From positions 1 to 64,000 of the IMG/VR virus record IMGVR_UViG_3300028571_001454: a DNA stretch of 64,000 bases. The stretch is one strand, 5' to 3'. A program made the position numbers and the translations under genes. Position 1 is the stretch's first letter. Every line of letters begins with the position of its first letter. Under the pieces are notes generated by a model. It made no database searches. It saw only the letters and a list, made by a program, of their open reading frames with translations, and was not told the DNA's origin. Source of the stretch: a virus. This document shows positions 51,371-59,461 of this stretch, piece after piece.

Positions 51371-51398
51371 TTTATACCATAGCTATCGGCATTGTCAA
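51371..51398 (-). promoter_or_regulatory. Sigma70-like promoter
   Basis: Minus strand TTGACA, 16-base spacer with TGCCGATAG, TATAAA; about 35 bases before the ATG at 51337. Confidence 0.78.
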
Positions 51399-51414
51399 GG
51401 AGGGACTTGAAAAA

Positions 51415-51717
51415 TTAGTGATGCTTCTTTTTCTTTTTAAGATTTTTATCTAGACGATCTAAATATAGATCTTGATGAATCTTTTCACTATTTTCTTTTC
51501 CTTTACGGCTCTTTTTATGTTTTTTATCTTCTACTAATTTAATTTTAATAGTTTTTATTCCAGAGTACATCATAAAAAGAGGAACAAATAAAATAATTAA
51601 TAGTACAAGATACGAAAAATAAGATAATATCTTACCCAAGAATCCTAAAAATATAAGAAAATAATATGAAAATGGAGATTCTCTCCGAAAATATTCCATC
51701 CAGTCTGGATCGTACAT
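51415..51717 (-). CDS. Small membrane protein with basic tail
   Basis: 100 residues: two hydrophobic segments near 18-52, then a Lys/His-rich tail. Unknown. Confidence 0.6.
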   Translation of the reverse strand: MYDPDWMEYFRRESPFSYYFLIFLGFLGKILSYFSYLVLLIILFVPLFMMYSGIKTIKIKLVEDKKHKKSRKGKENSEKIHQDLYLDRLDKNLKKKKKHH

Positions 51718-51718
51718 A

Positions 51719-51847
51719 TTACTTAAACAGTCCCATAATTCTGTCTATAATACTTGGAAATCTAAATTCTTGATTATTAATACTATAGATATTCTCAGCT
51801 TTGGTTTTCTTAGTCTTTTTTGGGGTTGGCTTCTTATTAATTTTCAT
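51719..51847 (-). CDS. Small basic peptide
   Basis: 42 residues (MKINKKPTPKKTKKTKAE). Starts by ATGA-style overlap with the deaminase gene end. Possibly real but small. Confidence 0.45.
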   Translation of the reverse strand: MKINKKPTPKKTKKTKAENIYSINNQEFRFPSIIDRIMGLFK

Positions 51848-52302
51848 TCTATGCTCCTAAGTAGTTCAATCTTAATGGTTTTAGTGGGACAAACAAAGTT
51901 TCCACTATCATCACTATAGTAAACTTTATTAAGTCCAACTGCAATTAATAGTTTGGAACAATTAACACAAGGCTTGCTTCCCAGAATTAATCCCTGTCTG
52001 TTAATTCGTAAGACACATATGCTCCAATTAGGATCAATGGCGTTATAGCGATCAAGTAATTTAGAAATAAGATGAGATTCAGCGTGAGCATAGGGGTACT
52101 CTATATATTTAGGAAGATTAAATTGTTCACCAATACGGTGTGCTTTAGCATTTGTTTTAATTGGGTTGTTTTTACTGAAACAAATCATCTTGTTCCCATT
52201 AAAGGCGGCAGAGTAATGATAAACTCTAATAGCACGACAAGGTTTCCAATTACGGTATGATTTTCTAATAGTTGTGTCAATAATCTTATTAAGGTTTGCC
52301 AT
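51844..52302 (-). CDS. Cytidine/deoxycytidylate deaminase-like protein
   Basis: 152 residues from the ATG at 52302. The zinc motif YAHAESHL and PCVNCSK are typical of CMP/dCMP deaminases. Likely makes dUMP for ThyX, encoded 5 kb away. No ribosome site is clear; a plus-strand endonuclease and its promoter start just next to it, which may have displaced its leader. Confidence 0.75.
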   Translation of the reverse strand: MANLNKIIDTTIRKSYRNWKPCRAIRVYHYSAAFNGNKMICFSKNNPIKTNAKAHRIGEQFNLPKYIEYPYAHAESHLISKLLDRYNAIDPNWSICVLRINRQGLILGSKPCVNCSKLLIAVGLNKVYYSDDSGNFVCPTKTIKIELLRSIE

Positions 52303-52319
52303 TTGGTGTAATATAATCA
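52303..52319 (+). promoter_or_regulatory. GGTGTA-type promoter box for plus-strand endonuclease
   Basis: TTGGTGTAATATAATC, about 110 bases before the ATG at 52425. Confidence 0.5.
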
Positions 52320-52424
52320 AGGGTATGTGAGAGATATCCAATTTACAATATAATAATCAGAAAACGCTCTTTCTGCAATTACTCTCACTAATTGTGGTTT
52401 GGGCGTTTTTTGTTTGGCTTTACG

Positions 52425-53081
52425 ATGAATTATATCAAAACTTGCACTGACTGTCAAATAGAGTTTCCTGCGACAACAGAATTTTTTCATAAATGTTCTA
52501 GTCGAGGCAAATATGGAGTTAAAGCAGTTTGTAAAAAATGTTCTGCAATTAAAAAGAAAAAATTATATGACAATTTAACTGAAGACCAAAAACAAATACG
52601 TAAGAAAAAAGCATTAGAAAGATATTATTTGGATAGAGAATATTATTTATCAAAACAAAAAGAATGGCACTATAGTAATAGAGAAAAAAGAACGAAACAA
52701 CTTAGAGAATATAGCTATAAAAATAGAGAACATAGAAATCAATACTTAAAAAAGAAAAAAGAACAAGACCCACAATTTCGTATAAGAAAAAATATTAGAG
52801 ATAGAATGAGAGCAGCGATGTGTGGGAGAACTAAAAGTAAACATACGATGGAATTACTTGGATGTACTATTGAAGAACTCAAACTTCATTTAGAAAAACA
52901 GTTTATCAAAGGAATGACTTGGTATAATTATGGAAAAAGAGGCTGGCATATTGATCACATATTACCATGTGCTAGTTTTGATTTAACTGACACAGAACAG
53001 CAAAAGAAATGTTTTAATTATACTAACTTACAGCCGTTATGGGCTGAAGATAATTATAAAAAAAGAGACAAAATTTTATAA
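52425..53081 (+). CDS. Zinc-finger HNH homing endonuclease
   Basis: 218 residues from the ATG at 52425. CTDCQIEF and CKKCSAI pairs, Lys/Tyr-rich linker, HNH core WHIDHILPCASFDLTD with CFNYTNLQPLWAEDN. Same family as 36617, 53664 and 56291. Confidence 0.87.
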   Translation: MNYIKTCTDCQIEFPATTEFFHKCSSRGKYGVKAVCKKCSAIKKKKLYDNLTEDQKQIRKKKALERYYLDREYYLSKQKEWHYSNREKRTKQLREYSYKNREHRNQYLKKKKEQDPQFRIRKNIRDRMRAAMCGRTKSKHTMELLGCTIEELKLHLEKQFIKGMTWYNYGKRGWHIDHILPCASFDLTDTEQQKKCFNYTNLQPLWAEDNYKKRDKIL

Positions 53082-53089
53082 CATACATA

Positions 53090-53272
53090 TTAATTGTTTT
53101 GTTTATTATCTTCACGATTAGTTTTATCCAAGTCGGACTCGACATACACATCATCATTGTCTTGACCAGAAATATTCCATTCTGGCTTATCTAGTGGTGG
53201 TAGTCTGTATTTGGGTGGTTCTTTTGGGGTTGGAGTTTCTGGACTAAGTTTAATTCTAATTGGTTCTTTCAT
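53090..53272 (-). CDS. Proline-rich small protein
   Basis: 60 residues, first half Pro/Lys-rich (ETPTPKEPPKYRLPPLD), acidic tail. Unknown. Confidence 0.5.
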   Translation of the reverse strand: MKEPIRIKLSPETPTPKEPPKYRLPPLDKPEWNISGQDNDDVYVESDLDKTNREDNKQNN

Positions 53273-53280
53273 AAAATCTC

Positions 53281-53430
53281 CTACTTAGAAGCTAACATAT
53301 ATAACCCAACATTTGCAAATGCGTAACCTAAATATGTAATAAACATACCGTAGTTATTATGGTACAAGCCCTGTTCCAAGGCCACCCATATGTAGACCAA
53401 GCCAGTAAACAGAATTAGGTAGTGACTCAT
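53281..53430 (-). CDS. Two-segment membrane peptide
   Basis: 49 residues, MSHYLILFTGLVYIWVALEQ then ITYLGYAFANVGLYMLASK: two membrane segments. Similar peptides occur in other phages. Not a strong family call. Confidence 0.6.
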   Translation of the reverse strand: MSHYLILFTGLVYIWVALEQGLYHNNYGMFITYLGYAFANVGLYMLASK

Positions 53431-53432
53431 TG

Positions 53433-53579
53433 TTAGCTCTTATTAAGAGGAATATACCGAACGCCATCAGGCGATATCTCTTCTTTACCAACAGTAATTT
53501 TAGGGTCATTTTTAGCTAATTCAATAAATTTTGCTACGTTAATAGCATCAGAAACAATAATTGCTCCAATTTGGCTCAT
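53433..53579 (-). CDS. Small hypothetical protein
   Basis: 48 residues (MSQIGAIIVSDAINVAKFIE). It is served by the sigma70-like promoter at 53634. Unknown. Confidence 0.6.
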   Translation of the reverse strand: MSQIGAIIVSDAINVAKFIELAKNDPKITVGKEEISPDGVRYIPLNKS

Positions 53580-53621
53580 AAAAGCTAATCCTTTTGTTCA
53601 ATGGTGATTTTCATGAAATTA

Positions 53622-53639
53622 GGTGTACTCTTTATTATA
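53622..53639 (+). promoter_or_regulatory. GGTGTA-type promoter box for plus-strand endonuclease
   Basis: TTAGGTGTACTCTTTATTATAA, about 40 bases before the ATG at 53664. It overlaps a minus-strand sigma70-like promoter. Confidence 0.5.
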
Positions 53640-53662
53640 ACCCAAGCTCTTAGGAGTGTCAA
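53634..53662 (-). promoter_or_regulatory. Sigma70-like promoter
   Basis: Minus strand TTGACA, 17-base spacer, TATAAT; for the small gene at 53433-53579. This copy lacks the CCGATA in the spacer. Confidence 0.7.
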
Positions 53663-53663
53663 G

Positions 53664-54323
53664 ATGCACACAAAACAATGCTCTATATGTTCTGAAGAAA
53701 AAGAATTAGATCAGTTTAACGAAAGAAGATGTAATCAATGTAGAGATTGCGAAAAAAAATGGAAATCAGAATGGTATAAAAAAAATAAAAAAAAGATAGC
53801 AAAAAAAACAAAAACATACAGAAAAAAGAATATAGTTAATATAAAAACACGAAAAAGAGAATACTATCTAGAAAATAAAGAACATATAAACCAGAAAAAT
53901 AAACTCTATGAGATCAAAAATAAAGAAAAAATGGTAAAATACAGAAAAAGTTATTATATTAAAAACAAAACACTGATACATGAGAAGCAGAGTCTTTATC
54001 TTTCAAATAATATACAAGCAAGAATTAAACATAATTTAAGGATAAGAACTCGTCATGTATTAAAGGGCAAAATAAAATCTGGAACCACTATCGACTTGTT
54101 AGGTTGTCAACCAGAATTTCTGATTTCATATATAGAAAAACAATTTAAAGAAGGTATGACTTGGGATAATTACGGCAGAAGGGGGTGGCATATAGACCAC
54201 ATACTACCTTGTGCTAGTTTTGATTTAAACGATCCAGAACAACAAAAAAGATGTTTCCATTATACTAACTTGCAACCTTTGTGGGCTGAAGATAATTTGC
54301 GTAAATCTGATAAGATTCTATAA
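53664..54323 (+). CDS. Zinc-finger HNH homing endonuclease
   Basis: 219 residues from the ATG at 53664, with AGGAG eight bases upstream; the longer frame begins in the promoter. CSICSEEK and CNQCRDCEK pairs, Lys-rich linker, HNH core WHIDHILPCASFDLND with CFHYTNLQPLWAEDN. Its last 59 bases overlap the 3' end of the UV endonuclease gene on the other strand. Confidence 0.87.
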   Translation: MHTKQCSICSEEKELDQFNERRCNQCRDCEKKWKSEWYKKNKKKIAKKTKTYRKKNIVNIKTRKREYYLENKEHINQKNKLYEIKNKEKMVKYRKSYYIKNKTLIHEKQSLYLSNNIQARIKHNLRIRTRHVLKGKIKSGTTIDLLGCQPEFLISYIEKQFKEGMTWDNYGRRGWHIDHILPCASFDLNDPEQQKRCFHYTNLQPLWAEDNLRKSDKIL

Positions 54324-55224
54324 ATTTAGCAATCGTTTTGTCCTTGAGCTTATATTCATAATCTATATCTATTTCACGCGAAAACAACTCATCATGAACA
54401 TCATATACATGATCACTATGTGCTTTATCTAGAGCATGATCTCTCCCATTGCTGAAATGAAACAAGGGCTTAGAATCGCCCCAAGTATCAAAACAGCTTT
54501 GTGCAGCATCGTCTGCTGTTAGGTTTTCTGGATTATTAAGTCTAAAATGATGTGAATCGTATGTAATAGGAATATTAGTAATTGGATGAAATATATCAAT
54601 AAGTTTAGCTACGCTCCATGCGGCCTGCCGATCATCATTCTCCACCACCAATCTAGCTTGACAATTCTCGTCAAGACGATGGAAATTTTTAAGAAATCTA
54701 TGACTGATTTCCTCTCTTGTACCATCTTTACTATTTTGGATATGTATATTTATAGGAGTATCATGATCTGCACTAAGACCAAAACGATCCATAAGGCTAC
54801 TCATAAGATTCAATTCTGTAATAGTTTTTCCAACAACTTTTTCATCTGGAGATGCCAACACATTAAACTGGTCAGGATGTGCAGATATTCTTACATTTGT
54901 AGATTTAATAGTTTCTTCAATTTCGTCAAATACATCTTGAATATCATCGTGATTAGGCAGGTCTGTTAGGTCTACACTAGCTTTATCGTAGCTAATTAGT
55001 GGCATCATATCACTGCTAAGACGATAGCACCAGTTATTTTCGGAACACAACTTAATAATTTCATTAGTGGTAATCATATTATTGTAAATACGATCACCTA
55101 GAATACTCAACGCTTCTTCTCTAGGCAAACTAGAAAATCTTTTGAATGTCATAGTGTTGAACTTCACGGGAGGATCACGCTCTTGAAGTGTCAGAGAAAT
55201 GCAACAGAGGCCCGGTTTAATCAT
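54265..55224 (-). CDS. UV damage endonuclease (UvsE/UvdE-type)
   Basis: 319 residues. MIKPGLCCISL, SSDMMPLISYD near 70, RISAHPDQFNVLASP near 112, LVVENDDRQAAWS near 192, TYDSHHFRLN near 219 and FHFSNGRDHALDKAHSDHVYD near 255 follow the UvdE TIM-barrel metal ligands. It cuts 5' to UV lesions. GGAG precedes the ATG. Its C-terminal about 18 residues are read from the antisense of the neighbouring endonuclease gene, suggesting the end was rewritten by insertion. Confidence 0.88.
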   Translation of the reverse strand: MIKPGLCCISLTLQERDPPVKFNTMTFKRFSSLPREEALSILGDRIYNNMITTNEIIKLCSENNWCYRLSSDMMPLISYDKASVDLTDLPNHDDIQDVFDEIEETIKSTNVRISAHPDQFNVLASPDEKVVGKTITELNLMSSLMDRFGLSADHDTPINIHIQNSKDGTREEISHRFLKNFHRLDENCQARLVVENDDRQAAWSVAKLIDIFHPITNIPITYDSHHFRLNNPENLTADDAAQSCFDTWGDSKPLFHFSNGRDHALDKAHSDHVYDVHDELFSREIDIDYEYKLKDKTIAKFIESYQIYANYLQPTKVAS

Positions 55225-55244
55225 AAAGTCTCCTGTGTCGTGTC

Positions 55245-55273
55245 AGTATAACTGAGTATCGTCGCTTTGTCAA
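55245..55273 (-). promoter_or_regulatory. Sigma70-like promoter
   Basis: Minus strand TTGACA, 17-base spacer with ACGATACT, TATACT; drives the UV endonuclease gene. Confidence 0.82.
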
Positions 55274-55287
55274 TCGACACTTTAGAA

Positions 55288-55929
55288 TTATTCGTATTCA
55301 GCCAGCAGTGCTTGTCTCATAGGCTCAGTTAAATTATTCTTGTCTAAATAAAAAGACAGATTATTATTAAAAGTATTAGGCATATGTTCTAATAGCTCTG
55401 GTGAATATATTGGGGTTTTTGGTCTCATTCTCAACTCTCTGTTTAAATGATAGCTCCATAAATAAGCATTAGCAGCACGAATATATTTGTCAACATCAAA
55501 ATCTTCAATAGGACAATTTTTTACTAATTTAAGAACTCTTTTTTCACAATCATGTTCTATTTCTAATATGTCATGCAAGCTTTGATCTAATTGATCTTCA
55601 CTAATTTTACAGTCTTTAATAAAAGCACTGGCAACCAAAGAGGGATAACTAATCCAATCAAAAAGAACATCATAAGTAGCCATGCTTCTATTCCACAACT
55701 TACGATCATCTCTCCATTGTAAGAAATGACAATATTCATGAAGAATAATCTCAAAACTCATATGGTGCTTCATGGCAATGGCAAATTCTCTTTTATTTTC
55801 TTCATCGTCAATCCAGCACCATCCACCACAAGCGTCTGCTAATTGTTCTTCATTGTATAAAAGTATAGAAAATCCATAATCTAATAATTCTCTAACTATT
55901 TTAATTGTAAGATTAGATTTAGTTTCCAT
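55288..55929 (-). CDS. HExxH metallopeptidase-like protein
   Basis: 213 residues from the ATG at 55929. ILHEYCHFLQWRDD near 62 gives HExxH, with IEHDCEKRV near 126 as a possible third ligand. The layout is like small ImmA/SprT-type phage proteins. No signal peptide. Activity is inferred. Confidence 0.6.
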   Translation of the reverse strand: METKSNLTIKIVRELLDYGFSILLYNEEQLADACGGWCWIDDEENKREFAIAMKHHMSFEIILHEYCHFLQWRDDRKLWNRSMATYDVLFDWISYPSLVASAFIKDCKISEDQLDQSLHDILEIEHDCEKRVLKLVKNCPIEDFDVDKYIRAANAYLWSYHLNRELRMRPKTPIYSPELLEHMPNTFNNNLSFYLDKNNLTEPMRQALLAEYE

Positions 55930-55931
55930 AA

Positions 55932-56120
55932 TCACACAATATTACCTTCTTCATCGACAACAGAATATATCTTTATGATTTTAAGATCTGGCTCGAAATG
56001 TTTATGAAATTTTTCTATTGCAGATTCTCTTGAAACTGTCATAAAAGCCCGATGAAGAATGAGGTATTGACCACCGTTTCTTTGTTGTAACTGTCCTGTA
56101 ACTACAAATTCTTTAACCAT
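55932..56120 (-). CDS. Hypothetical protein
   Basis: 62 residues: VTGQLQQRNGGQYLILHRAF, a small beta-rich pattern. Unknown. Confidence 0.55.
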   Translation of the reverse strand: MVKEFVVTGQLQQRNGGQYLILHRAFMTVSRESAIEKFHKHFEPDLKIIKIYSVVDEEGNIV

Positions 56121-56205
56121 TCCTTTTTTCCTCTAGAATAAAGTAAATTACTGCCCAATAGTATAGAATACAGGCAATACAATATATAAAAAGAAAGTCA
56201 CTCAT
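56113..56205 (-). CDS. Single-pass membrane peptide
   Basis: 30 residues, MSDFLFIYCIACILYYWAVI; overlaps the next gene by eight bases, AGGAT-type site upstream. Similar in size to other membrane peptides here. Confidence 0.5.
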   Translation of the reverse strand: MSDFLFIYCIACILYYWAVIYFILEEKRNG

Positions 56206-56262
56206 TGAGACCATCCTAATGCTTCTGATACTGTGGGGGATTTTGTGTAAATTCTTGAAAAC

Positions 56263-56275
56263 CGGTGTATTAATT
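56263..56275 (+). promoter_or_regulatory. GGTGTA-type promoter box for plus-strand endonuclease
   Basis: CCGGTGTATTAATTAATAAG, about 22 bases before the ATG at 56291. Confidence 0.5.
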
Positions 56276-56290
56276 AATAAGGAGCAAACA

Positions 56291-56932
56291 ATGTCTAAAA
56301 AAATATGTAGTACATGTAATAAAAGAAAGTTTTTTTCTAATTTTTATCAAAAAAAAGGCGGAGCTTTTGGATTAGATGCTAAATGCAAAAGTTGTGTCGC
56401 CATGTATCATAAACAACATTTTCAAAAAAACAAGTCGGAAATTTTGTTAAAAAGAAAAAGTTATATGATGGAATACAGAGAATCAAATAAAGACAAAATC
56501 TCAGAGTATAATCAAAATTATTATGAGCAAAACAAAGAAGAAATACTAAAATATAAAAGCTCAAAACCCTATCGTAAACACTCAAGGTATTATGAAAAAC
56601 AGAAAAGAAAAAATGACATGTCATTTAGAATAACAGGTAGTCTTAGAAGCAGATTAAATCTGGCTATAAGAAAGAATAAAAAGCACGGAACAACTATGGA
56701 ATTGATAGGTTGTAGTATTGATGATTTGAAAGAGTATCTATCTAAATTATTTCAAAAAGGAATGAGCTGGGAAAACTATGGTAAAAATGGTTGGCATATA
56801 GATCATATAAAACCATGTGCTAGTTTTGATTTAACAAAACCAGAACAACAAAAATTATGTTTTCATTATAGTAATTTACAGCCATTATGGGCAATAGACA
56901 ATATTAAAAAGTCCAATAAGAATATTAAATAG
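56291..56932 (+). CDS. Zinc-finger HNH homing endonuclease
   Basis: 213 residues from the ATG at 56291 (AAGGAG upstream). CSTCNKRK and CKSCVAM pairs, linker, HNH core WHIDHIKPCASFDLTK with CFHYSNLQPLWAIDN. Ends eight bases inside the thyX 3' end. Confidence 0.87.
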   Translation: MSKKICSTCNKRKFFSNFYQKKGGAFGLDAKCKSCVAMYHKQHFQKNKSEILLKRKSYMMEYRESNKDKISEYNQNYYEQNKEEILKYKSSKPYRKHSRYYEKQKRKNDMSFRITGSLRSRLNLAIRKNKKHGTTMELIGCSIDDLKEYLSKLFQKGMSWENYGKNGWHIDHIKPCASFDLTKPEQQKLCFHYSNLQPLWAIDNIKKSNKNIK

Positions 56933-57578
56933 TCCATTCGTTTTCATAACCCCCAAGAGCTTCACTTATAGTTGGAAACTGTTCACAAAAAATCTTTTTA
57001 CATTCTTTGGCAATGTCTATGTGTTCTTTTTGTGTACCGCTTTTTTCTCTTAGAGATATATACGTCATCCATGATCTAGGATTTCCTGTCATATATAGCC
57101 TAGTAGGAGTTGCTAATGGTAATATAAATCTAGCACATTCTTTAGCAACTCCGTCTGCTACCATCCCATCATAAATAGCTTTGGATTTGGCTAAGTGTTC
57201 ACGAATTTTAGAATTCCATTTACATCTAATTTCATCAGATATGTCATCAATGCTATTTTGACGATTCTTATTGTCTTGTCTCCTGAGTTCAAAAACAGGA
57301 ATGTCTTCTGCCAATAATGTAGTATCTGCATATCTTTGAGAAAACTCCTGAAAATTAAAACTTCTATGCCTCAGAATTTGGGCAGCTAATCCTCTTGTAG
57401 TATTGATTTCTAAAGTTAATATTGCATGTTCAAAAATAGATATATGTTTATGCGTAATACAATACTTTAAAAGGTTGGCTATATTTTCATTCTCTTGTCC
57501 TTTTGGATTTGATACCCTAGCACAATATGCCATTAGTTTTTCTGCGTCAGGTGTTACACTGATTAATTTTACGCTCAT
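56925..57578 (-). CDS. thyX: FAD-dependent thymidylate synthase ThyX
   Basis: 217 residues with the ThyX motif RHRSFNFQEFSQR at 70-82 and LRSWMTYISLR-type end (RSWMTYISLREKSG). It makes dTMP from dUMP with methylene-THF and FAD. The 3' end is overlapped by a plus-strand HNH endonuclease. Works with the deaminase at 51844. Confidence 0.92.
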   Translation of the reverse strand: MSVKLISVTPDAEKLMAYCARVSNPKGQENENIANLLKYCITHKHISIFEHAILTLEINTTRGLAAQILRHRSFNFQEFSQRYADTTLLAEDIPVFELRRQDNKNRQNSIDDISDEIRCKWNSKIREHLAKSKAIYDGMVADGVAKECARFILPLATPTRLYMTGNPRSWMTYISLREKSGTQKEHIDIAKECKKIFCEQFPTISEALGGYENEWTI

Positions 57579-57814
57579 ATTTGATCCTCTGTATATAGTA
57601 TTTCAAATTCTTCTAATGGACATACTTCCATATCCCAATTACCTTTTCTTAATCCAAATCCCAAGATAATTCCACTTTTTTCCCAATCTTTAGCATAATC
57701 TTCGTGAGATATTCTTTTTATCGGTTGTCCATAAGTATTAACGCTCCCATCAAAAACTTCTGTACCAGCATCAAACCATTCATCTTTCTTTGAAATAAGC
57801 TTAACGTATTTCAT
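57575..57814 (-). CDS. Hypothetical protein
   Basis: 79 residues: YVKLISKKDEWFDAGTEVFD, ISHEDYAKDWEKSGIILGFG, LEEFEILY; a common small phage protein type. Overlaps thyX by four bases. Confidence 0.6.
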   Translation of the reverse strand: MKYVKLISKKDEWFDAGTEVFDGSVNTYGQPIKRISHEDYAKDWEKSGIILGFGLRKGNWDMEVCPLEEFEILYTEDQI

Positions 57815-57974
57815 TATTATTCCAATAGCTAATCATCTTATTCCATACTGGAGTAAAGAAGTATACTGCAATAAAACTAACGATACCACTCACAGAAGCA
57901 TTAATTATACCTCCAAGAGTTAGTGCTGACACTATTGGTATCATCTGTGTTTTAGCTTCTTCTTTATTTTCCAT
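57801..57974 (-). CDS. Single-pass membrane peptide
   Basis: 57 residues with one membrane segment near 13-40 (IPIVSALTLGGIINASVSGI). Overlaps the next gene by 14 bases. Unknown. Confidence 0.55.
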   Translation of the reverse strand: MENKEEAKTQMIPIVSALTLGGIINASVSGIVSFIAVYFFTPVWNKMISYWNNNEIR

Positions 57975-57979
57975 TGTAA

Positions 57980-58678
57980 TTATTCTTTTGATTCTTTGAA
58001 TTCATAAAAATATTCTTCCTCTTCTGATTTACTTATCCATCTACTGCCAGTATTTTCACAACTAAACTCTTTGCTAAAAACTTTCCAGTCTGGTTTCTCA
58101 GCAAATGTTTTGCTGATAAAACTTCCTCCATCCATCCATAATACTCTATTGTTGGGTTGTATAAAAAATTGTCCACCTTCGCCTAAGAACACATGACCAC
58201 ATTTATGACCAGCAGCCATTTCTCCGTAACCAGATTTATACTGTGGGCCAAAACACCAGTCTAAAGTAAACAAGTATTTTGATTTATGCAACGAATGATC
58301 CTTTAGCATTATTTTAGCTGCTTTGTTTTTTGTATATTCATTAATATTGCAAGACAGGTAGTAGCTCATACTGTCCCATAATTGTATCCAGTCTAATGGA
58401 TATTCACTACCTCCTTCGCCACTACCTCTTAAATATTGTATTGGAACTCTAGCGTGTTGACTTCCATATTCTGTCATAACAGAAAACATACCGCATCTTT
58501 GCGGAATACTAGTAAAACTAAAAACCTCAACTACTATTCTTTCGTTTTTTACATTGGGTAGTTCATCATGTAAAAAACCTGTGTCAAGAAAACACCAAAA
58601 TGTAGGAATGTCTATATTTAAGTAATTACTCAAGGTACTGTTCTTTCTGATGGGATGTTTGGTTCTTGTAAATTCCAC
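57980..58678 (-). CDS. Conserved-type hypothetical protein
   Basis: 232 residues, aromatic and Gly-rich (YLRGSGEGGSEYPLDWIQLW, HKCGHVFLGEGGQFFIQPNN). It resembles a phage family of unknown role. Overlaps the gene at 58630 by 49 bases. Confidence 0.55.
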   Translation of the reverse strand: MEFTRTKHPIRKNSTLSNYLNIDIPTFWCFLDTGFLHDELPNVKNERIVVEVFSFTSIPQRCGMFSVMTEYGSQHARVPIQYLRGSGEGGSEYPLDWIQLWDSMSYYLSCNINEYTKNKAAKIMLKDHSLHKSKYLFTLDWCFGPQYKSGYGEMAAGHKCGHVFLGEGGQFFIQPNNRVLWMDGGSFISKTFAEKPDWKVFSKEFSCENTGSRWISKSEEEEYFYEFKESKE

Positions 58679-58857
58679 ATAGGATTAGCACCAAAGTATA
58701 TTTCATGACTGTCTACATGAATACATTCTCTGGTTGAGAACAAGTCTACTACCCAAATAGTGTTGATGTCTGGGCCATAATCTATAACCAGTCTAGCAAA
58801 ACCTTCTCCTTTTGGAGTAAAAACACTGATAGGGGGATTTAATTGCAAAATATACAT
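58630..58857 (-). CDS. Hypothetical protein
   Basis: 75 residues, beta-rich (ARLVIDYGPDINTIWVVDLF). One-base overlap with the upstream gene. Unknown. Confidence 0.55.
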   Translation of the reverse strand: MYILQLNPPISVFTPKGEGFARLVIDYGPDINTIWVVDLFSTRECIHVDSHEIYFGANPMWNLQEPNIPSERTVP

Positions 58858-59108
58858 TAATAATTACTCACTGTAAATTTGATATCGGCTTTTGATTCTT
58901 TGCACTTAGTTTGGTGTTCAACCCACTTGTTATCTGTCAAATGATTAAAGATTGCTGTGGCTACTTTACTAACGCTAGTTGCAGTACCAGATATAGAAAT
59001 ATCGCTAATTTTTGACCAAAGATATTTGTGAGTATCGTCCTCGTTCTTTTCTTTAATAATAGAGTAGCCTTTTTCTTTTGCCCAGCGTTTTATTTCATTA
59101 ATTGTCAT
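58857..59108 (-). CDS. Hypothetical protein
   Basis: 83 residues: INEIKRWAKEKGYSIIKEKN and YLWSKISDISISGTATSV, a small alpha/beta protein common in phages. Unknown. Confidence 0.55.
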   Translation of the reverse strand: MTINEIKRWAKEKGYSIIKEKNEDDTHKYLWSKISDISISGTATSVSKVATAIFNHLTDNKWVEHQTKCKESKADIKFTVSNY

Positions 59109-59461
59109 TATTTGTAGTCATTTTCTTTAGTAGAGTTAACTCCTGCGTTGAAGTATGTGAAAACTTTACCTAGTTCGTCTAGCGATAAATAATATAGGTC
59201 TTGTGTTGATGTCATATAATTATTTTTTACCCAGTTACTAAATAAACGCTCTGAATCTGCCATTCTTTCAATACCAATGTATAAAAATTGATATTCAACA
59301 TTTTGAAAAAGATCTCCAAATTCATTTCTAATATCCAAAAATACTTGTGTGATCATTCCTTCATAATATTTAATAGAGTAATTTTCTATACGATATTTTC
59401 TGTTCAGTATATCGTACACAAATACCCCAACTTTAATTTGATCTATTTGATTTGGTTTCAT
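59108..59461 (-). CDS. Hypothetical protein
   Basis: 117 residues from the ATG at 59461. VGVFVYDILNRKYRIENYS starts a small beta domain. One-base overlap downstream. Unknown. Confidence 0.5.
   Translation of the reverse strand: MKPNQIDQIKVGVFVYDILNRKYRIENYSIKYYEGMITQVFLDIRNEFGDLFQNVEYQFLYIGIERMADSERLFSNWVKNNYMTSTQDLYYLSLDELGKVFTYFNAGVNSTKENDYK

Noticed and set aside
53601-53663. Longer N-terminus of the HNH gene at 53664
   Set aside because: The upstream codons fall in promoter sequence; AGGAG precedes 53664.
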